Shown here in pieces: positions 24,151-32,968 of a stretch of 64,000 nt of DNA. Positions within the stretch are counted from its first letter, which is position 1. Each line of letters begins with the position of its first letter. The notes beneath the pieces were generated by a model, which was not told where the DNA came from, ran no database searches, and was given only the letters and a program-made list of their open reading frames with translations. The translations under genes and the position numbers were made by a program. This DNA comes from JAZKFT01 sp039925965 (GTDB lineage Bacteria > Bacteroidota > Bacteroidia > Chitinophagales > Chitinophagaceae), in assembly GCA_039925965.1 (NCBI GenBank), contig JBDSXW010000096.1, positions 1-64,000 of the forward strand, in the 5' to 3' direction.

Positions 24151-24753
24151 CTACACTTTTCTTTTAATACTGCAACCTACGCTGCGGGAGGTTTTCACAC
24201 TGACCTCTTTTCCCTGTGCTAATTCGGTTACTGCTTCTTTGAGGTGATGCCGCTGAACCGCACCTGCATCACTGGGATTGTCATCGATGGCCCCATGATA
24301 AGCCAGTTTGCCATCCTTATTAAAAAGGTAACATTCAGGGGTACGATTAGCGCCAAATGCATCTGCCAATTCATTGTTTTTATCCACCGCGTAGTTCCAT
24401 TTGTAGCCCTGCTCCTGCGCATAGGTTTTCATAGATTCAAGGCTTTCTTCACCGCTGCGATAGGCTTCATTACTATTAAGAATTACCACACCCATACCGC
24501 TCTTGATCGCATAATTACAGATCTCGGCGGTACGTTGCTGGTTTTTTATCACATACGGGCAGGTATTGCAGCTAAACATCACTAACAAGCCGTTCTGCCT
24601 GGTGGAAGACTGTAAACTGATTTCGCTTCCAGATATATCCGTGAGCTTCAATGTAGCTTTTGGCATTGAACTTCCAATGGATAGTTCTTCACCAGGTTTA
24701 AAAGCCATCAATGCAAACATTGACACCCCAATTGCTAAAAATATTTTTTTCAT
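24151..24753 (-). CDS. Exported thioredoxin-fold peroxiredoxin-like protein
   Basis: The 200-residue protein begins with a signal peptide (K-K-I-F-L-A-I-G-V-S-M-F-A-L-M-A). The AhpC/redoxin fold follows, with the active-site C-N-T-C-P-Y-V near residue 56 (a C-x-x-C thioredoxin motif), V-D-K-N-N-E-L-A-D-A-F-G, and the cis-proline segment R-T-P-E-C-Y-L-F. Relatives are periplasmic thiol-disulfide oxidoreductases or peroxiredoxins, and the exact electron donor is unknown. It has its own terminator, and no partner gene adjoins it. Confidence 0.88.
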   Translation of the reverse strand: MKKIFLAIGVSMFALMAFKPGEELSIGSSMPKATLKLTDISGSEISLQSSTRQNGLLVMFSCNTCPYVIKNQQRTAEICNYAIKSGMGVVILNSNEAYRSGEESLESMKTYAQEQGYKWNYAVDKNNELADAFGANRTPECYLFNKDGKLAYHGAIDDNPSDAGAVQRHHLKEAVTELAQGKEVSVKTSRSVGCSIKRKV

Positions 24754-24864
24754 GAGAAGTAATTTTCAATAAAGGTAACTAACGGCACTTTAATTTGTTT
24801 GCAACTAATTGAATTTTAACCTCACTGATAAGCCCGGTAATAGGAAAATTTAACAACCAGCCAC

Positions 24865-24944
24865 AACAATTATCCATTCTCAATTATTCGATTGTCCATC
24901 TGAATTATCCCATTATCCATTATTACATTATCCATTATCCATTA
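24865..24944. repeat. ATTATCC-type short repeats at the plsC stop codon
   Basis: Degenerate CATTATC/ATTATCC units of 7-8 bp run up to and into the stop region of the plsC-like gene (stop at 24935). Similar ATTATCCA words occur at 28137-28167 against the porin stop codon and at 30255-30295. Confidence 0.65.
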
Positions 24945-25678
24945 AAACCTTGCTGCTCAATGAACGCCCACATGGTATCAAAAGAGATTTTTTTCAGCGA
25001 ATCCGCCGTCTGCCCGTTTACGGGGATCGGTGGGAGAATGTACACCCTTAGCACCGTGGGCATCAGGTAAAAAGGTTTGTTGGCCGGTAAGGCTTTACCG
25101 GTACCAAAAACGCAAACGGGAACAATGTCCTTCTGGGTATTTACCGCCAGGCGAAATGCGCCATCATAAAAAGATTTGAGTGGTTGCCCGGTACGGTTTC
25201 GGGTGCCTTCAGGGTAAAGCAGCATGTGCAGGCCGCTGTTGAGTACCCGTTTCATATCGTCAAAACTTTTGCGGCGGCTGGCATCGCTGTTCCGGTCTAC
25301 CAACACCGCGCCCCTTGCGTAGATCCACCCAAAAAGTGGTGTTTTGGCTATGCTTTTTTTCGCGATGGTTTTGTTCCCACCCGGTAAAAAGGGAGTCAGT
25401 AGCGGCACATCCATCAGCGAATTATGGTTCCCGATGACCACATAGGTCTGCCCTTTTTTGAAGTTTTGCTTCCCATATACCTTGAACGGACAGGCAATGA
25501 GGAATAGGAAGGCCCGCATCCACCAGCGGCTGATAAAGGCATATACCCGCATGCCGTTCGGCTCGGGTATCAGGTAGGTAATGCATAAGGGAATAATCAC
25601 CAGCAGCATCGTGGCTGCAAAAGAGAGAATGCCCCACACCGCCCAAATACGGCCAAATATGTCCTTAAAAATTTTCAC
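24935..25678 (-). CDS. plsC: 1-acyl-sn-glycerol-3-phosphate acyltransferase
   Basis: The 247-residue protein has two N-terminal membrane helices and the PlsC acyltransferase motifs N-H-N-S-L-M-D (H-x4-D, near residue 78) and Y-P-E-G-T-R-N-R (near 158). It transfers a fatty acyl chain to lysophosphatidic acid to make phosphatidic acid at the inner membrane. The start is GTG at 25678; no ATG gives a complete first helix. Heptad repeats begin nine bases upstream. No clear promoter lies between it and ung, so the two genes could be co-transcribed. Confidence 0.9.
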   Translation of the reverse strand: MKIFKDIFGRIWAVWGILSFAATMLLVIIPLCITYLIPEPNGMRVYAFISRWWMRAFLFLIACPFKVYGKQNFKKGQTYVVIGNHNSLMDVPLLTPFLPGGNKTIAKKSIAKTPLFGWIYARGAVLVDRNSDASRRKSFDDMKRVLNSGLHMLLYPEGTRNRTGQPLKSFYDGAFRLAVNTQKDIVPVCVFGTGKALPANKPFYLMPTVLRVYILPPIPVNGQTADSLKKISFDTMWAFIEQQGFNG

Positions 25679-25686
25679 AACCAGGG

Positions 25687-25721
25687 GATTTAAGATTTAC
25701 GATTTGGGATTTAAGATTTAT
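25687..25721. repeat. Heptad repeat upstream of plsC
   Basis: Five strictly phased units (GATTTAA, GATTTAC, GATTTGG, GATTTAA, GATTTAT) occupy 25687-25721, directly before the GTG start. Further upstream, CATTTTCA-like octads reach the ung stop codon. Confidence 0.88.
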
Positions 25722-25810
25722 ATGGTGCAACCCCTCACTCAATTATTCATTCGCCGGTCGGCCCATTTGCAATCCCTCAATTTTCACATTTTCACCTTTC
25801 CCAAATTCTG

Positions 25811-26482
25811 TCACACCGCCCAGTTAATCGCCTCCCGCCCTTCCTTCAGTAGCAACCCATTGGTCCTGCTAAAATGTTTGCAGCCAAAAAAACCGTTGTA
25901 GGCACTGAGCGGCGATGGATGTGCGGCCTTGAGTACATGGTGTTTGCCTTCGTCGATCAGGCTCTGTTTTACCTGGGCGAATTTGCCCCAAAGTAAAAAA
26001 ACAACGCCGTTCTTCTCATCAGATATTTTCTGGATCACCGCGTTGGTAAATTGCTGCCAGCCAATCTGCGCATGGCTTCCCGGCTCATTTACCCTAACCG
26101 TTAAAGAGGCGTTGAGCAATAATACACCCTGCCCGGCCCAGGGCGTTAGATTACCGGTTTTAGGCGTCGGCATGCCAATATCGCTGAGTAATTCTTTGTA
26201 AATATTTGCCAGCGATGGCGGCGGCGGCACGCCATCGGGAACAGAAAAACTTAGGCCCATCGCCTGCCCCGGATTGTGGTAAGGATCCTGGCCCAGCAAC
26301 ACCACTTTCACTTTATCCCAGGACGTTTTTTCAAAGGCATTAAAAATCAGCGGCCCGGGTGGAAAAATCGTTTTACCGCCTGCCCGCTCCATCTTCAGAT
26401 GGGTAGTGATCTGCAGAAAATACGGTTTGGAAAATTCCCCTGCCAATTGCTCCTTCCAGCCCGGTTCTATTTTTACGTCCAT
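25811..26482 (-). CDS. ung: Uracil-DNA glycosylase
   Basis: From the methionine at 26482 the protein is 223 residues, the usual size of family 1 UDG. It has the water-activating motif G-Q-D-P-Y-H (about residue 60), the uracil-stacking segment, N-x-x-L-T-V-R, and the DNA-intercalation loop H-P-S-P-L-S-A near residue 186. It removes uracil from DNA as the first step of base excision repair. Seventeen residues upstream in frame are excluded because the conserved protein starts at M-D-V-K-I. The upstream gap of 230 bp carries no recognised gene. Confidence 0.96.
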   Translation of the reverse strand: MDVKIEPGWKEQLAGEFSKPYFLQITTHLKMERAGGKTIFPPGPLIFNAFEKTSWDKVKVVLLGQDPYHNPGQAMGLSFSVPDGVPPPPSLANIYKELLSDIGMPTPKTGNLTPWAGQGVLLLNASLTVRVNEPGSHAQIGWQQFTNAVIQKISDEKNGVVFLLWGKFAQVKQSLIDEGKHHVLKAAHPSPLSAYNGFFGCKHFSRTNGLLLKEGREAINWAV

Positions 26483-26711
26483 GTTTATCAAAAGATTATG
26501 CACCAGAAAGAAGTGCCAGAGATTAATGCACAAAATAAATAAGTAACCGGATATCGCGGCATTAATAAAATAGGTACATCCATACCGGAGAACAGGCAGT
26601 TACAGGTTATATTCTCCGCCTTGCATCAGGTGTAGGTCTATAGGCATCTACTTCACCCGGGGACTCGTACGCTTCAAGCCGAAATGTATCCGCAAAAAGT
26701 GTTGTTTGTAT

Positions 26712-27794
26712 TTATATTTTATCCCAGCCATATCGGGTAGCATACGCTACAAGCCACCCCACCACTTCATTGTAGCTATCCTTACCTTTAGGTTGGCTGT
26801 TCATTTTCAGGTACCTGTCGTATAGCCAATCGATCACCGGGCTAAAAGGATTTTTCCGGCTGATAAAGAAACTACGCACCATCTTCCTATCGTCTTTTAT
26901 GGGCTGGGTAAGCGCCTGTAACCGCAACCTGGCTGCAACAGAATCGCGATGATAGAGATCGCTGATCACATAACTAAAGAGATCGAGGTATACGCTGTAC
27001 CTGAATGCCGGCACTTTACTCTGGCAGCAGGCCAGGTAGCCAACAAAGTTCGCTTCGCTTTCGCTGGCATAACCCAGTTGGTGAGCCATTTCATGGCAGC
27101 ATACATAGGGCAATAGAATTTGCGGAATGGTAGTATTGAGCTGCGCCTCTGCAGTAAAGGGATTGATATAACCCAGGAACCCAATATAGTTGCCGGCGCC
27201 ATAGAAGAGCCCGGGCTTTACACTAAGGTTCTGGTGATGAAGGAATGGATAGGTTAGTTCTGCAGTGTTATACGCTGCCAGGCTGAGGGTGGCTATTTGC
27301 CGGGCGCTGTTACCAGGCCTGGCAACGACAGTATCTCCGGCCACCGAATTCAACTTTGACAGGATCGAATCTGTAAGTCTTTCCAATTGCGCGTTGCTGT
27401 ATCGTTCGAACCTCAGGTTCATCTGGTAGGCACTGCCAAGGCGGTTATAATTAAAGCCCCAGAGCCAGTTGAAAGCGATATAGATAAGCAGGGCGGTTTG
27501 CAATATCCGCCTGCCGTAGTAATAGAGCATGCGTCGGTTAAGCTGATTCCGCTTCCACCTTTTGAAAAAATTTACCACGCGGACAATAATCCATATCAAC
27601 GCACAAACGTACATCACATCACCGATGCTGAAAGGTATCCATCCCAGCAGGAACCGGGAAGTACGGCTGATATAAAGAAATAGGCCGGTAGCATAATATT
27701 TCTCAATAAAAACCGGGAACTGGTTAATAATCACCGTAACTAAAGCGAGTGCTGCCAGGGTGATAAGAAACCAGTATTTTTTAAGTAGAAGCAT
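26712..27794 (-). CDS. DUF3810 membrane protein with a zinc-protease-like motif
   Basis: From the methionine at 27794 the 360-residue protein has three membrane helices in the first ~110 residues. The DUF3810 domain follows, with C-C-H-E-M-A-H-Q-L-G (an H-E-x-x-H motif, near residue 225) and E-S-E-A-N-F-V-G-Y, which supplies a possible third ligand. This suggests a membrane metallopeptidase, but no activity is established for the family. The 94 in-frame codons upstream lack any conserved feature. After its stop codon the same frame stays open for another 34 codons with protein-like content (see findings). Confidence 0.85.
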   Translation of the reverse strand: MLLLKKYWFLITLAALALVTVIINQFPVFIEKYYATGLFLYISRTSRFLLGWIPFSIGDVMYVCALIWIIVRVVNFFKRWKRNQLNRRMLYYYGRRILQTALLIYIAFNWLWGFNYNRLGSAYQMNLRFERYSNAQLERLTDSILSKLNSVAGDTVVARPGNSARQIATLSLAAYNTAELTYPFLHHQNLSVKPGLFYGAGNYIGFLGYINPFTAEAQLNTTIPQILLPYVCCHEMAHQLGYASESEANFVGYLACCQSKVPAFRYSVYLDLFSYVISDLYHRDSVAARLRLQALTQPIKDDRKMVRSFFISRKNPFSPVIDWLYDRYLKMNSQPKGKDSYNEVVGWLVAYATRYGWDKI

Positions 27795-28166
27795 TGGGCC
27801 AATAATACGAAAATGTGAGGAAAATGAAACGAAAGCTGCTGATAACCGCCTAACTGCCTGGCCTATACACCCGATTGAAGTGGAAAGCCCGCGGCCGCCA
27901 GTGCATGCTTCTGATGCGAAGGTGGCAACGTTGTATGCGGCCGGGGACTTGCAACGGAAAGCGGGCCTGTTGCTGAGTTTTATTCTATTGCTTGTGTTCG
28001 CCAAAACCCGTTTTTTCCAGCCTCGGGCCTCTTTTCTCTTCCACTGGAGAAGGACGCTGCTTTGACATATCACCAAACATCAAATCTTCCAAATCAGCAG
28101 TGGCATATATAACAGCTTTAAGGTTCCTGGTTACTCATTATCAATTATCCATTGTCCAATTATCCA
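27795..28166. other. 372-bp gap with a weak REP-like hairpin
   Basis: No gene is recognised. At 28030-28055 a CTCTTCC...GGAGAAG hairpin resembles a degenerate copy of the CTCC/GGAG REP-like element at 38.9 kb. Positions 28137-28166 consist of short ATTATCCA-type repeats leading to the porin stop codon. Confidence 0.45.
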
Positions 28167-30191
28167 TTAATTCACAAATCCCCATTTAAACCCAAACCGT
28201 AAGAAGAAGCCCGGTGTTGGGTACAAGGGAGCGGCGAAATTGTTCTTTAGAAAGCCAGTCTGCGGAGAAAAAGTAAGCGTATTCAGGTTTTCCGCGCGGA
28301 TAAAGCAATTGAAACTTTTAATGCGGAAATGAAAGAAGGCGGCGATGTCGGGGCGGTTCCTGATGGTGGTGGCTTCCTGCAAAAAGAACTGCTGGGTAAG
28401 GGGCGAGTAATTATCGGCTTTAAAGGGTGAAAAATACCGGATATCCAGGCCAGTAGCCATGTCCAGGTTCTTGAAAAAGTTGCCTTCGAATACCAGTCGC
28501 TGCCGCGTGTATAAAATGGGCAGGTTAATCACATTACCGGTACTTTGTTGAAAATGAATCTCGGAATACAGGTTCCAGCGCTTGCTGAGTTTAAATTTCT
28601 TTTCGGCACCCAGGTGCAGCACGCTGGTTATACCGCTGGCCTGGGTAGCATGGTAGAAACTATCAAAATAGCTGTAGTTGGCGATCACATAATAATTCGC
28701 CGACAGGGCTATATCGTATTTGGTTTCGTGTACCGAAGCAAATAGGTGGGTAATATTTTCCTTGTTGAACGAGGCATTCGAGGGGAGTAACGGAAAGCTG
28801 CTCCGGGTATCGAATACAAATGAGGGCGTATGGTTGGTATTTTGAAAAGCCAGCACCAGGTCGCCGAAACGTTTTCCCAGGGCGGCCTGCAACTGGACCC
28901 TCGCAGTGTAATCGCCGGCATTATAACCGGCAACATACAGTTGGCCATTCGCATTTACATCCCATTTTTTATTGCGGGTCCGGTTGCGGTATTCCCCCAG
29001 GAGGTACAAGTTATTGAGGCGGAGGGTGGTGTTATCCAGCGTGCCCGTAAGGATCTGGTAGGCGGCTCCCAACTTTAAGAACTGGTTCTGGTTTTGCTTT
29101 TCGGGGAACAGGATCAGCGCAAATTCATTCTTGAATTCCTTCCAGACATCTTTAAAATTTATACTGGTACCCAGGCTGGTGTAGCCATAATATTTCCTGA
29201 TTGAATCGACGGATACCGCATCCCGGAAAGAATTAGTGCTGTTGCCCAGCGCCATATTATGCTGCAGACGAATACGCGGGTAAAACAATTTAATGACCGT
29301 GGAATCGGTAACGATTGAATCCTTCTGCCCAAAGTCGTACTGGTGCCGCAGGTAAAGTATACTGTTTTTATCAAAGGCGCCAGTAACGCTGCTATTTGCA
29401 AAAAAATTAGCGTTGAACTGGGCATCACCGCCCAGTTTGGTGGGCACAAGGAACCGGTCTTTGTACCGGTCATCGCTAAGATAAGATGTACTTAAAATAC
29501 CACCGCTTTCGCCTGCAGACACTTTGTTACCGATCCATACCATATATCCGCTGTAACGTAATTTCTTAGTCTTGAAAGAAGTGGCCACCCTGAGCCCGCG
29601 GTTGCTGTTCTGCAGGTTTTTTAGCATGCCAGGCGAAGTTTCAAACCTGAAATCGAAACTGGCATTCCAGGTAGGATTGATATTCTGGGTGTATAGAATG
29701 GAGATTGTTTGTTCTGCCCGGGCGGCTATGACATAGCCTAACTCTGCATAAGGACGGGTCGTCTGAAAAAAACGCGTGTCCTCCAGCTTGTACTGGTATA
29801 CATCGTAGGCGTGAAAGCCCGCATCGAAGCCAGCGTTCATTCTTGGCGTAAATAAAACAGGTCGGGCAGCCGAGCCCAGGTTACCGAGAAATAGGTTATC
29901 GAAAGGAACAGGAATACGCTTTACCAGGCTCAGCACGTTAGAATCAAGAAAACGGCTCCGGCTGCTGTCGAAATAGCGGTATGAAATGGTGATACTGTCT
30001 TCAAGACCCGTGCGATGCGAAAGACTGTCGCCGCCACTGGTATGACTGTTGGGACCTACCGGGTGGCCGTTATTGCTACCAAGCTGCTGGTTATTGCGAA
30101 GCGTTCCCGCGCGGGTGGCACCCTCCTGGGCGTTCGCAGTTGTTCCGATGGTGAGTATTGCAATAAAAAGGAGAAATCGTACCAGGGCCAT
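28167..30191 (-). CDS. Putative outer membrane porin (Porin_10-type)
   Basis: From the methionine at 30191 the protein is 674 residues. It has a signal peptide (A-L-V-R-F-L-L-F-I-A-I-L...A-N-A-Q) followed by a long series of amphipathic strands with aromatic girdles, ending in G-F-F-L-R-F-G-F-K-W-G-F. That fits a large outer-membrane barrel of the 'putative porin' family common in Bacteroidota. The pore substrate is unknown. The open frame extends 13 codons upstream, but the signal peptide fixes the start. Both gene ends are bordered by short tandem repeats. Confidence 0.83.
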   Translation of the reverse strand: MALVRFLLFIAILTIGTTANAQEGATRAGTLRNNQQLGSNNGHPVGPNSHTSGGDSLSHRTGLEDSITISYRYFDSSRSRFLDSNVLSLVKRIPVPFDNLFLGNLGSAARPVLFTPRMNAGFDAGFHAYDVYQYKLEDTRFFQTTRPYAELGYVIAARAEQTISILYTQNINPTWNASFDFRFETSPGMLKNLQNSNRGLRVATSFKTKKLRYSGYMVWIGNKVSAGESGGILSTSYLSDDRYKDRFLVPTKLGGDAQFNANFFANSSVTGAFDKNSILYLRHQYDFGQKDSIVTDSTVIKLFYPRIRLQHNMALGNSTNSFRDAVSVDSIRKYYGYTSLGTSINFKDVWKEFKNEFALILFPEKQNQNQFLKLGAAYQILTGTLDNTTLRLNNLYLLGEYRNRTRNKKWDVNANGQLYVAGYNAGDYTARVQLQAALGKRFGDLVLAFQNTNHTPSFVFDTRSSFPLLPSNASFNKENITHLFASVHETKYDIALSANYYVIANYSYFDSFYHATQASGITSVLHLGAEKKFKLSKRWNLYSEIHFQQSTGNVINLPILYTRQRLVFEGNFFKNLDMATGLDIRYFSPFKADNYSPLTQQFFLQEATTIRNRPDIAAFFHFRIKSFNCFIRAENLNTLTFSPQTGFLKNNFAAPLYPTPGFFLRFGFKWGFVN

Positions 30192-30425
30192 ATGGCAAAG
30201 AAACTGAAAGCAAGTGATAAAAATTTGCAAATAGAAGAAGATGGGAAAGTGTGAATTACTCGATAATTGGATAATGGATATTGGATAATTAAGGAAAGTG
30301 GGAATGTGGAAGTGTGGAAATGAGCAGGGATGGAAATGAGATTATATGAAATGAAAGGTTTAAATAATAAATGGCAAAAAGATGTGCTGGGATTGAAACC
30401 AGCGGCCTCCATTGCGGCAGCAATT

Positions 30426-30453
30426 CAGACATCAGACATCCGACATCGAATAT
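30426..30453. repeat. Heptad repeat (CAGACAT type) at the purine phosphorylase stop
   Basis: Four phased heptads (CAGACAT twice, CCGACAT, CGAATAT) end a few bases before the stop codon at 30458. Read on the other strand they match the TGTCTGA family at 38744-38834. Confidence 0.75.
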
Positions 30454-30457
30454 CCTT

Positions 30458-31276
30458 TTACACCACCCCTATCAGTTCCTTGAAAATGAGTGTCAGCTTG
30501 GGTTCGGCGGCATTGGCGGCTTCGAGTACTTCAGCATGGGTGATGGTATTTTCTTCCTCGCGGATACCGATATCGGTGATCACACTCATGGCAAAAACAG
30601 GGAGACCCATATGTCGGGCAGCCACTACTTCCTGCACCGTGCTCATTCCTACCGCGTCACCGCCAATTACTTTTAATAGCTTGTATTCAGCCCGCGTTTC
30701 GAAAGTGGGGCCGGTCACACCACAGTATACGCCTTCTTTTACCTCAATATTATTTGCAGCTGCAATGGCTTTTGCTTTGGCGATGAGATCTTTACTGTAG
30801 GGCTCGCTCATATCAGGGAAGCGGGGACCGAGTTCACTGATATTAGGGCCCAGCAGTGGGTTAACAGCAAGAAAGCTAATATGGTCGTTGATAATCATCA
30901 GGTCGCCCACTTTAAAACCTGGATTCATACCTCCAGCCGCATTGCTGATAAGGAGCGTTTGAATACCCAGCCATTTCATTACCCGGATCGGGTAGGCGAC
31001 TTCAGCAGGGGAATATCCTTCGTAAAAATGAAAACGGCCGGCCATGCATACCACGATTTTGCCACTAAGTTTGCCGAAAATGAGTTTGCCATGATGTCCC
31101 TCCACTGTGCTCACGGGAAAATGTGGAATATTTTCATAAGGTATTTCACATTCTATTGTTATCTCTTTTCCGAGGTTGCCAAGGCCGCTGCCCAGTACAA
31201 TGCCCAGTTCGGGTTTGTAGGGATAACGGGTGTTGATTAAGGCAAGGGTTTCGTTGAGTTGTTCGATTATATTCAT
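30458..31276 (-). CDS. Purine-nucleoside phosphorylase
   Basis: The 272-residue protein is a trimeric-type PNP. It has G-S-G-L-G near residue 28, G-H-H-G-K-L-I-F-G (phosphate site), L-I-S-N-A-A-G-G, N-D-H-I-S-F, the purine-site glutamate region G-P-T-F-E-T-R-A-E-Y, and G-M-S-T-V-Q-E-V. It splits inosine or guanosine with phosphate in the cytoplasm. It follows xylA on the same strand after 129 bp, but the gap is filled with heptad repeats, so co-transcription is uncertain. Confidence 0.95.
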   Translation of the reverse strand: MNIIEQLNETLALINTRYPYKPELGIVLGSGLGNLGKEITIECEIPYENIPHFPVSTVEGHHGKLIFGKLSGKIVVCMAGRFHFYEGYSPAEVAYPIRVMKWLGIQTLLISNAAGGMNPGFKVGDLMIINDHISFLAVNPLLGPNISELGPRFPDMSEPYSKDLIAKAKAIAAANNIEVKEGVYCGVTGPTFETRAEYKLLKVIGGDAVGMSTVQEVVAARHMGLPVFAMSVITDIGIREEENTITHAEVLEAANAAEPKLTLIFKELIGVV

Positions 31277-31277
31277 G

Positions 31278-31319
31278 GGAGTTGGGAGTTAGGCGTTGGG
31301 AGTTAGGAGTTAGGAATTA
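31278..31319. repeat. Heptad repeat (GGAGTTA type) before the purine phosphorylase start
   Basis: Six phased heptads (GGAGTTG, GGAGTTA, GGCGTTG, GGAGTTA, GGAGTTA, GGAATTA) start one base after the start codon ends at 31276. Confidence 0.9.
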
Positions 31320-31405
31320 TGTGTTTAAAAATGTTATGTGCTGATACATTCGGAGTACGTAAAACGCTGACAGTGCGAAAACCAGCTTCAGGCGAATGCA
31401 TAAGA

Positions 31406-32734
31406 TTATATAAACCGGTTGATGATATTTTCCAGGTATTCCTGCTTGCCGCTGATGACTTTAGGTTCGCCGTTGGCGATGGCATATTCCCGAAGGTCTT
31501 CGAGCGTCAGGGTTGCTTCTTCAAAAGCCTTGCCCTGGCCGGCATCGAATGAAGCGTACCGATTAGCACGGATAGACTTGTAGTCGCTTTTGTGCAGGAT
31601 ATTATCGGCGATGATGAGTGTGCGGGCAAAAGTGTCCATACCACCGATATGTGCGTAGAACAGGTCTTGCGGATCAGTGCTATTGCGACGGATCTTAGCG
31701 TCGAAATTAATACCGCCGCCCTGAGGTCCACCACCTTCCAGGACAATCAGCATCGCTTCGGCAAGTTCGTTCAGGTTATTCGGAAACTGGTCGGTATCCC
31801 AGCCATTCTGGTAATCGCCCCGATTGGCATCCATACTGCCTAGCATACCATTGTCGACGGCTACCTGTAATTCGTGCTGGAACGTATGCCCGGCAAGGGT
31901 TGCGTGGTTTACCTCGAGGTTGAGCTTAAAGTCGTTGAGGAGGTCAAACTTGCGCAGGAAGCCGATCACAGTTTCGCTATCGTAGTCGTATTGGTGTTTG
32001 CTCGGCTCGCAAGGTTTTGGCTCGATGAAGAAAGTGCCTTTAAAACCATTTCTGCGGGCATAGTCTTTGGCCGTATGTAAAAACCTGGCCAGGTGTTCCT
32101 GTTCTTTTTTCATGTTGGTATTGAGCAGGCTCATATAGCCTTCTCTCCCACCCCAGAACACGTAGTTTTCGCCACCCAGTTCAATAGTAGCATCGAGAGC
32201 CGCCTTGACCTGTGCACCGCCATGCGCCAGCACATGAAAATCCGGGTTGGTAGCCGCACCATTCATATACCTGCGGTTGCTGAACAGGTTGGCAGTACCC
32301 CACAATAATTTTACGCCACTGGTTGCTTGTTTTTCTTTGGCATAATCTACGAGTGCCTGGAGGCGCCGGTCGTTCTCCGCTACATCGTTGCCATAATCTA
32401 CCACGTCCACATCGTGGAAACAGTAAAACGGAATATTCATTTTGGTGATGAACTCAAATGCGGCATCCATCTTATCCTTCGCTCTTTCAACTGCATCCGT
32501 CTTTGCATCCCAGGGATGAACATGGGTAGGCTCACCAAACGGATCGCCACCGTTGCCTACAAACGAATGCCAGTAAGCACATGCAAACCGCAGGTATTCT
32601 TTCATGGTCTTACCAGCGATCATCCTATTTTCATCATACCAGCGAAACGCCATCGGGTTATCGCTTTCCACACCTTCAAACTTCACTTCGTTAATTCCTT
32701 TAAAGAATTCTTTGTCTCCCAATAATATGGCCAT
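31406..32734 (-). CDS. xylA: Xylose isomerase
   Basis: The 442-residue protein matches class II xylose isomerases in length. Metal and substrate residues are visible in F-C-F/Y-H-D-V-D, W-G-G-R-E-G-Y, F-F-I-E-P-K-P-C-E-P-S-K-H-Q-Y-D, L-E-V-N-H-A-T-L-A-G-H, and G-S-M-D-A-N-R-G-D. It converts D-xylose to D-xylulose. It lies downstream of xylB on the same strand, separated by 234 bp containing a small conserved ORF. The order xylB-xylA with a divergent AraC-type regulator suggests a xylose-inducible unit. Confidence 0.97.
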   Translation of the reverse strand: MAILLGDKEFFKGINEVKFEGVESDNPMAFRWYDENRMIAGKTMKEYLRFACAYWHSFVGNGGDPFGEPTHVHPWDAKTDAVERAKDKMDAAFEFITKMNIPFYCFHDVDVVDYGNDVAENDRRLQALVDYAKEKQATSGVKLLWGTANLFSNRRYMNGAATNPDFHVLAHGGAQVKAALDATIELGGENYVFWGGREGYMSLLNTNMKKEQEHLARFLHTAKDYARRNGFKGTFFIEPKPCEPSKHQYDYDSETVIGFLRKFDLLNDFKLNLEVNHATLAGHTFQHELQVAVDNGMLGSMDANRGDYQNGWDTDQFPNNLNELAEAMLIVLEGGGPQGGGINFDAKIRRNSTDPQDLFYAHIGGMDTFARTLIIADNILHKSDYKSIRANRYASFDAGQGKAFEEATLTLEDLREYAIANGEPKVISGKQEYLENIINRFI

Positions 32735-32758
32735 AGTTATTCGATTTTATCCACCAGG

Positions 32759-32938
32759 TTAAATGGTAGTTGTTAAAGATGAAAATTTTTTATGGTATTT
32801 GTTTGATAGGCTCAGGTTAATCTTTTGGAACACCAGCAGTGGTCTTTTATGGCATCGCCATTGGCGAACGTTGCAAACCCCGATTATTTCGACGCTCCGT
32901 TCAAAAGCAGTGAATAATCCCACCATGTAGCGTTTCAC
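32759..32938 (-). CDS. Small conserved ORF, copy A (G-V-C-N / R-C-x-K / L-L family)
   Basis: A GTG-initiated frame of about 59 residues reads K-R-Y-M-V-G-L...I-I-G-V-C-N-V-R-Q-W-R-C-H-K-R-P-L-L-V-F-Q-K. The copy at 50041-50202 shares its start (K-x-Y) and core, and several differences between the two are synonymous (CGA/AGA, CTG/TTG, AAG/AAA). That pattern hints at selection on the protein. It lies between xylB and xylA in the same orientation. I do not recognise the family. It could also be a structured RNA or a mobile short repeat with coding-like content. Confidence 0.4.
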   Translation of the reverse strand: MKRYMVGLFTAFERSVEIIGVCNVRQWRCHKRPLLVFQKINLSLSNKYHKKFSSLTTTI

Positions 32939-32968
32939 CAAAACTAAACATTGCTGCCAGCCTGTCTC

